From Planctomycetota bacterium (GTDB lineage Bacteria; Planctomycetota; J058; JAJDCQ01), in contig JAJDCQ010000216.1 in assembly GCA_029260755.1 (NCBI GenBank), positions 62,001 through 126,000 of the forward strand: 64,000 nt of DNA, in the 5' to 3' direction. Both the position numbers and the translations under genes were made by a program. Positions 60,889-64,000 of the stretch are shown piece after piece. The notes beneath the pieces are model-generated. The model did no database searches, was not told where the DNA came from, and saw only the letters and a program-made list of their open reading frames with translations. Each line of letters begins with the position of its first letter. Position 1 is the first letter of the stretch.

Positions 60889-62450
60889 CCGAAGCTGCGA
60901 CCAAGGAGGCCCCGGCGCTCAAGCGCGGCGACTTCGCCTCCGATCAGGACGTTCGGTGGTGCCCCGGCTGCGGGGACTACACCGTGCTCTTCGGGGTGCA
61001 CAACACCCTCGCGAAGCTCGGGCGCCCGCCGCACGAGAACGTGTTCATCTCGGGGATCGGCTGCAGCAGCCGCTTCCCGTACTACATGGCGACCTACGGC
61101 TTCCACACCATCCACGGGCGGGCGGCGACGATCGCCAGCGGCGTGAAGAGCGCCAACCCCGACCTGGCGGTGTGGATGATCACGGGTGACGGCGACGGGA
61201 TGAGCATCGGCGCGAACCACCTGATGCACGCGATGCGCCGGAACATCGACATCAACATCCTGCTCATCAACAACAAGATCTACGGCCTGACGAAGGGCCA
61301 GTACTCGCCGTGCTCCGAGCAGGGCAAGGTCACCAAGACCTCGCCGCTCGGCTCGATCGAGCAGCCGGTCAACCCGCTCTGCTTCGCCATGGCGGCCCGG
61401 GCGACGTTCGTCGCGCGGACCCACGATGGTGACGCCAAGCACATGCAGGCGATGCTCGAGCGCGCGGCGAAGCACAAGGGCGTCTCGTTCGTCGAGATCT
61501 ACCAGAACTGCAAGATCTTCAACGACGGGATCCACGCCTCGATCAACGCGCGCGAGGTGCGGGGCGAGCGCCTCGTCTACATCGAGCACGGCAAGCCGCT
61601 CGTCTTCGGGAACACGAAGAACAAGTGCATCAAGATGACCGGGCTCGACCCGGAGGTCGTCGAGTTCGACCCCGAGGCGGGGCCGCCGGCCGACGCGCTC
61701 ATCATGAACGAGAAGCACGACACCGAGAGCCTGGCCTACGCTCTGACCCAGATGGACTACCCCGACTACCCGGTGCCGATGGGCGTGCTGCGTGACGTCG
61801 ATCGCCCGACCTACGACAGCCGGCTCCACGAGCAGGTGGCCGAGGCGAAGGAGAAGCTCGGCGAGGGTGACCTCACCAAGCTCTTCCGTCGCGGCGCCGA
61901 GACGTGGGTGATCGAGGCGCCGAAGGCCAAGGGCGAGACGGTCTCGGGTCACCTCGAGAGCGTCGACGCCAACGACATGGAGGTCGGCGAGGAGAAGGAG
62001 TCCTACGAGCAGGACATCGAGGACTCCCTCACCAAGGCCGAGCCGTCCGAGCTCGAGAGGATCCTGACCGGCTCCCAGCTCAAGGACGTCAAGGCGCAGG
62101 CCGACACCGTCTTCGTGAAGCGGAACGACAACGTCGCGTCCGTCCTCGAGAAGATGCGTGGAGGCGACCATCTCAAGACCGTCCTGGTCGAGGGCGACAA
62201 GGGAGCGATCGCGGGCATCATCACCGAGCGCGACCTGCTCCTGCGCCTGCCCGACGGCGTCGACATCAAGAACGTCGTCGTCGCGCAGCTCATGACCCCG
62301 AACCCCGAATGCCTCAAGGGAACGGACTCGATCGCCTGCGGCCTGAACTTCATGGGAAGCCGCGGTTACCGCCGCGTCCCCGTGATCCACGACAAGGCGA
62401 TCAAGGTGCTGAGCGCCGACGACCTGCTCGACTTCATCCGCGACGCCTAG
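60885..62450 (+). CDS. korB: 2-oxoacid:ferredoxin oxidoreductase beta subunit with C-terminal CBS pair
   Basis: This 521-residue protein has a GTG start overlapping korA (GTGA), with GGAGG six nt before. Residues 1-340 are KorB: VRWCPGCGDY with iron-sulfur Cys 26 and 29, GIGCSSRFPYY with Cys60, a fourth Cys in EIYQNCKIF, and the thiamine diphosphate motif GDGDGMSIG through NNKIYGLTKGQ. KorB proteins normally end near 300-350. Here a charged linker (about 345-400) leads to a full CBS pair (401-521: NDNVASVLEKMRGG, GIITERDLLLRL, VAQLMTPNPECLKGTDSI). Together with the CBS gene at the operon's start, this suggests direct nucleotide control of the enzyme. Confidence 0.93.
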   Translation: MTEAATKEAPALKRGDFASDQDVRWCPGCGDYTVLFGVHNTLAKLGRPPHENVFISGIGCSSRFPYYMATYGFHTIHGRAATIASGVKSANPDLAVWMITGDGDGMSIGANHLMHAMRRNIDINILLINNKIYGLTKGQYSPCSEQGKVTKTSPLGSIEQPVNPLCFAMAARATFVARTHDGDAKHMQAMLERAAKHKGVSFVEIYQNCKIFNDGIHASINAREVRGERLVYIEHGKPLVFGNTKNKCIKMTGLDPEVVEFDPEAGPPADALIMNEKHDTESLAYALTQMDYPDYPVPMGVLRDVDRPTYDSRLHEQVAEAKEKLGEGDLTKLFRRGAETWVIEAPKAKGETVSGHLESVDANDMEVGEEKESYEQDIEDSLTKAEPSELERILTGSQLKDVKAQADTVFVKRNDNVASVLEKMRGGDHLKTVLVEGDKGAIAGIITERDLLLRLPDGVDIKNVVVAQLMTPNPECLKGTDSIACGLNFMGSRGYRRVPVIHDKAIKVLSADDLLDFIRDA

Positions 62451-62480
62451 GCGCCCGCGCTGAAGCCGTGAGAAGCACCG

Positions 62481-62525
62481 CGAAGCGCGGGAGAGGCAAC
62501 CCCTCTCCCGCGCTTCGTCATTTTG
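62481..62525 (+). terminator. Intrinsic terminator of the CBS-korA-korB operon
   Basis: Sixteen perfect base pairs (62481-62496 with 62502-62517) enclose the five-base loop CAACC, followed by TCATTTTG. The stem is GC-rich and lies 31 nt after the korB stop. The U-tract is short but acceptable. Confidence 0.75.
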
Positions 62526-62645
62526 ATGATGATCCACGCAAGAAGCGCAAAGGGATGAGTTGGTTGGGCGCGCGTGAACGAGAACGAGGGTGCTTCCGAT
62601 CGCCTGCGCCGAACAAACACGGCAGGGCGAACCGCGCCATCCGGT

Positions 62646-62733
62646 GCAATCCGCGTAGTCCGCGTAATCCGCGGTTACGTTTCTCGGCGTGACGCGAGTG
62701 GGAACCGCGGATTGCGCGGATTACGCGGATTGC
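62646..62733. repeat. Large dyad of 9-nt-periodic TCCGCGTAA words
   Basis: The left arm (62646-62676) contains three TCCGCG units at nine-base spacing. The right arm (62703-62733) is its reverse complement with two differences that still allow G-U pairs. The loop is 26 nt. As RNA it would be a 31-bp hairpin. It lies in the 369-bp gap 62451-62819 between korB and the HerA-like gene, which also holds the terminator and a CGCAAGAAGCGCAAAGG word at about 62537. Confidence 0.72.
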
Positions 62734-62819
62734 GAGCTGCAGCCGTCCGAGTCCTTGCCGACGCGCTCGGTCTCGAGAAACTGAATGGCAGACTCCCTCG
62801 ACGGAGCGGATGAACCCAA

Positions 62820-64000
62820 ATGTCTGAGCTTCTCCTCGGCCGTGACGCAACCGGCCAACCCCTCCACCTTCCCCTCAAGACCATGCTCCGGCACGCCGTC
62901 TGCCTCGGCTCGTCCGGCTCCGGCAAGACCGTCGCCTGCAAGGTCATCGTCGAGGAGTACATCCGGCGCGGCATCCCCGTCATCGCCGTCGATCCCCAGG
63001 GCGACATAGCGTCCCTCGCCCGGGTCGCCGACGAGGAGACGGTCGTCGCGAAGGGGACGCCGGCCGAGGTTCGGACCGGCTTTCTGAGGAAGGCGCAGGT
63101 GGTCGTCTGGACGCCGGGCTCCGCGCTCGGCGTGCCGATCTCGGTCAACCCGCTCGCCGCGACCTCGTCCCCCTCCGGCGCCGCGGCCGAGGGGCAGGAG
63201 GAGGAGCTCCTTCGTGACATCGCCTTCGCCGCCGAGGGCCTCGCCGACCTGGCCGGGTTCGACCTCAAGAGCAAGGACGGACGCTACGTCACCGCCCTCT
63301 TCGGGCTCGTCATTCGATTCGCCGCCGACCACGGCAAGCCGCTCGAGGGGATCGGCCCGCTCCTGAAGCTCCTCTCCTCGATGCCGAAGGAGCTCGCCGA
63401 TCAGGTCTCGAGCGTCGTCTCCGAGAAGCTGTCCGATGAGGTCGTCCGGCGCCTCCGGATGCTCACGATGGGGCCGCAGAGCCTCATGCTCACCGGCGGC
63501 GTCCCCCTCGACGTCGACACCCTCCTCGGGCGCAACGATGAGGAACTCCGCGCCAGCGGGCGCGCGCGCCTCTCGGTCGTCTACCTCAACACCCTCGGGT
63601 CCGACCGCGAGCGGCAGTTCTTCCTCGGCCAGCTCGCCCAGGCGGTCTACCGCTGGATGCTCGAGCACCCGAGCACGACGCCGCAGGCGCTCTTCTACGT
63701 CGACGAGGTGGCGCCCTACATCCCGCCCGTCCGGAAGCCGGTCTGCAAGGACGCCCTGAAGCTCCTCCTTCGCCAGGCTCGGAAGTACGGCCTCAGTTGC
63801 CTCCTCGCCACCCAGAGCCCCGGCGACATCGACTACACGGCGCTCAGCCAGATCGGCACGTGGAACCTCGGGCGGCTGATGACGCGGCAGGAGCTCAAGA
63901 AGGTCCAGAGCGTGCTCGAGTCGATCGCGCCGACGGCCGCCGAGGAGATCGCCGCCGAGCTTCCCTCGCTCAAGCCCGGTCAGTTCCGGCTGGTCTGTCC
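62820..64000 (+). CDS. HerA/VirB4-like P-loop ATPase, C-terminus off the window
   Basis: The frame is open from the ATG at 62820 to the window end (393 codons). A Walker A motif GSSGSGKT (residues 30-37) follows a short beta-rich start (LLLGRDATGQPLHLP). IAVDPQGDIASLA, VVWTPGS and VPISVNPLA are typical of HerA/FtsK-like ATPases. Walker B is ALFYVDEVAPYIP, and SCLLATQSPGDIDYTALSQI is the sensor/arginine-finger region. This places it with the HerA-helicase/DUF853 type, which pump or process DNA. Whether a NurA-like nuclease or a toxin system follows lies outside the window. No strong Shine-Dalgarno is seen. Confidence 0.85.
   Translation, partial: MSELLLGRDATGQPLHLPLKTMLRHAVCLGSSGSGKTVACKVIVEEYIRRGIPVIAVDPQGDIASLARVADEETVVAKGTPAEVRTGFLRKAQVVVWTPGSALGVPISVNPLAATSSPSGAAAEGQEEELLRDIAFAAEGLADLAGFDLKSKDGRYVTALFGLVIRFAADHGKPLEGIGPLLKLLSSMPKELADQVSSVVSEKLSDEVVRRLRMLTMGPQSLMLTGGVPLDVDTLLGRNDEELRASGRARLSVVYLNTLGSDRERQFFLGQLAQAVYRWMLEHPSTTPQALFYVDEVAPYIPPVRKPVCKDALKLLLRQARKYGLSCLLATQSPGDIDYTALSQIGTWNLGRLMTRQELKKVQSVLESIAPTAAEEIAAELPSLKPGQFRLVC

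Noticed and set aside
1..64000. tRNA, rRNA and known riboswitch genes
   Set aside because: No T-arm GTTCGANNC context, cloverleaf, rRNA segment or known riboswitch core was recognised by eye; a covariance-model scan would be decisive.

Overview
This is a very GC-rich chromosomal stretch with strong codon third-position GC bias, several GTG/TTG starts and an unusually high density of eukaryote-like Ser/Thr protein kinases. Kinases joined to FGE-sulfatase, TPR or WD40 domains, a CRTAC1/VCBS-ASPIC protein and secreted HEAT proteins all point to an uncultured Planctomycetota-like bacterium. Myxococcota or a related lineage cannot be excluded from sequence alone. No rRNA, tRNA, CRISPR array, phage or complete insertion sequence was seen.

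Layout. Positions 1-10 kb (minus strand) hold a truncated CRTAC1-type protein, a Ca2+/H+ antiporter and two large kinases (kinase-TPR, kinase-FGE). At 10.2-11.6 kb is an exported redoxin whose thioredoxin motif is UxxC: an in-frame TGA replaces the first Cys, and a hairpin shaped like a bacterial SECIS lies just after it. At 11.7-25.2 kb come a Clp_N-SnoaL fusion, a kinase with a vicinal-Cys C-terminal region, TrhA (hemolysin III), RtcA translationally coupled to another kinase, small exported or unknown proteins, and a kinase with Ig-like and FGE domains. At 25.5-39.5 kb are a SUKH-S1 protein, a ferritin-like protein, ileS, two unknown proteins, a tandem pair of duplicated kinases and purN.

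Positions 39.5-44.3 kb contain two candidate stand-alone small RNAs, each with its own sigma70-like promoter, stable hairpins and C-rich loops that could pair with Shine-Dalgarno sequences. Around them are a small membrane protein, a YkgJ-type cysteine-cluster protein, an SSB-like protein and a YVTN-propeller lipoprotein. At 44.7-51 kb are an exported protein, an FHA-GAF-SpoIIE phosphatase, the DNA repair pair nth (with a histone-H1-like tail) and nfi, and a coupled MBL-fold/SDR pair. At 51.4-58.3 kb are a HEAT protein, a kinase-WD40 protein and an M20 peptidase. At 58.6-62.5 kb is a CBS-korA-korB operon in which KorB itself carries a C-terminal CBS pair. The window ends inside a HerA-like ATPase gene.

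How it fits together: eight kinases take up well over a third of the window. Most have one membrane helix and a different C-terminal module, so they look like a bank of signal receptors. The single SpoIIE-type phosphatase with an FHA domain is a plausible partner. Housekeeping genes (ileS, purN, nth, nfi, korAB) are scattered between them. Intergenic regions carry two copies of a mobile-looking inverted-repeat element and several 9-nt-periodic words, two of them arranged as large dyads.
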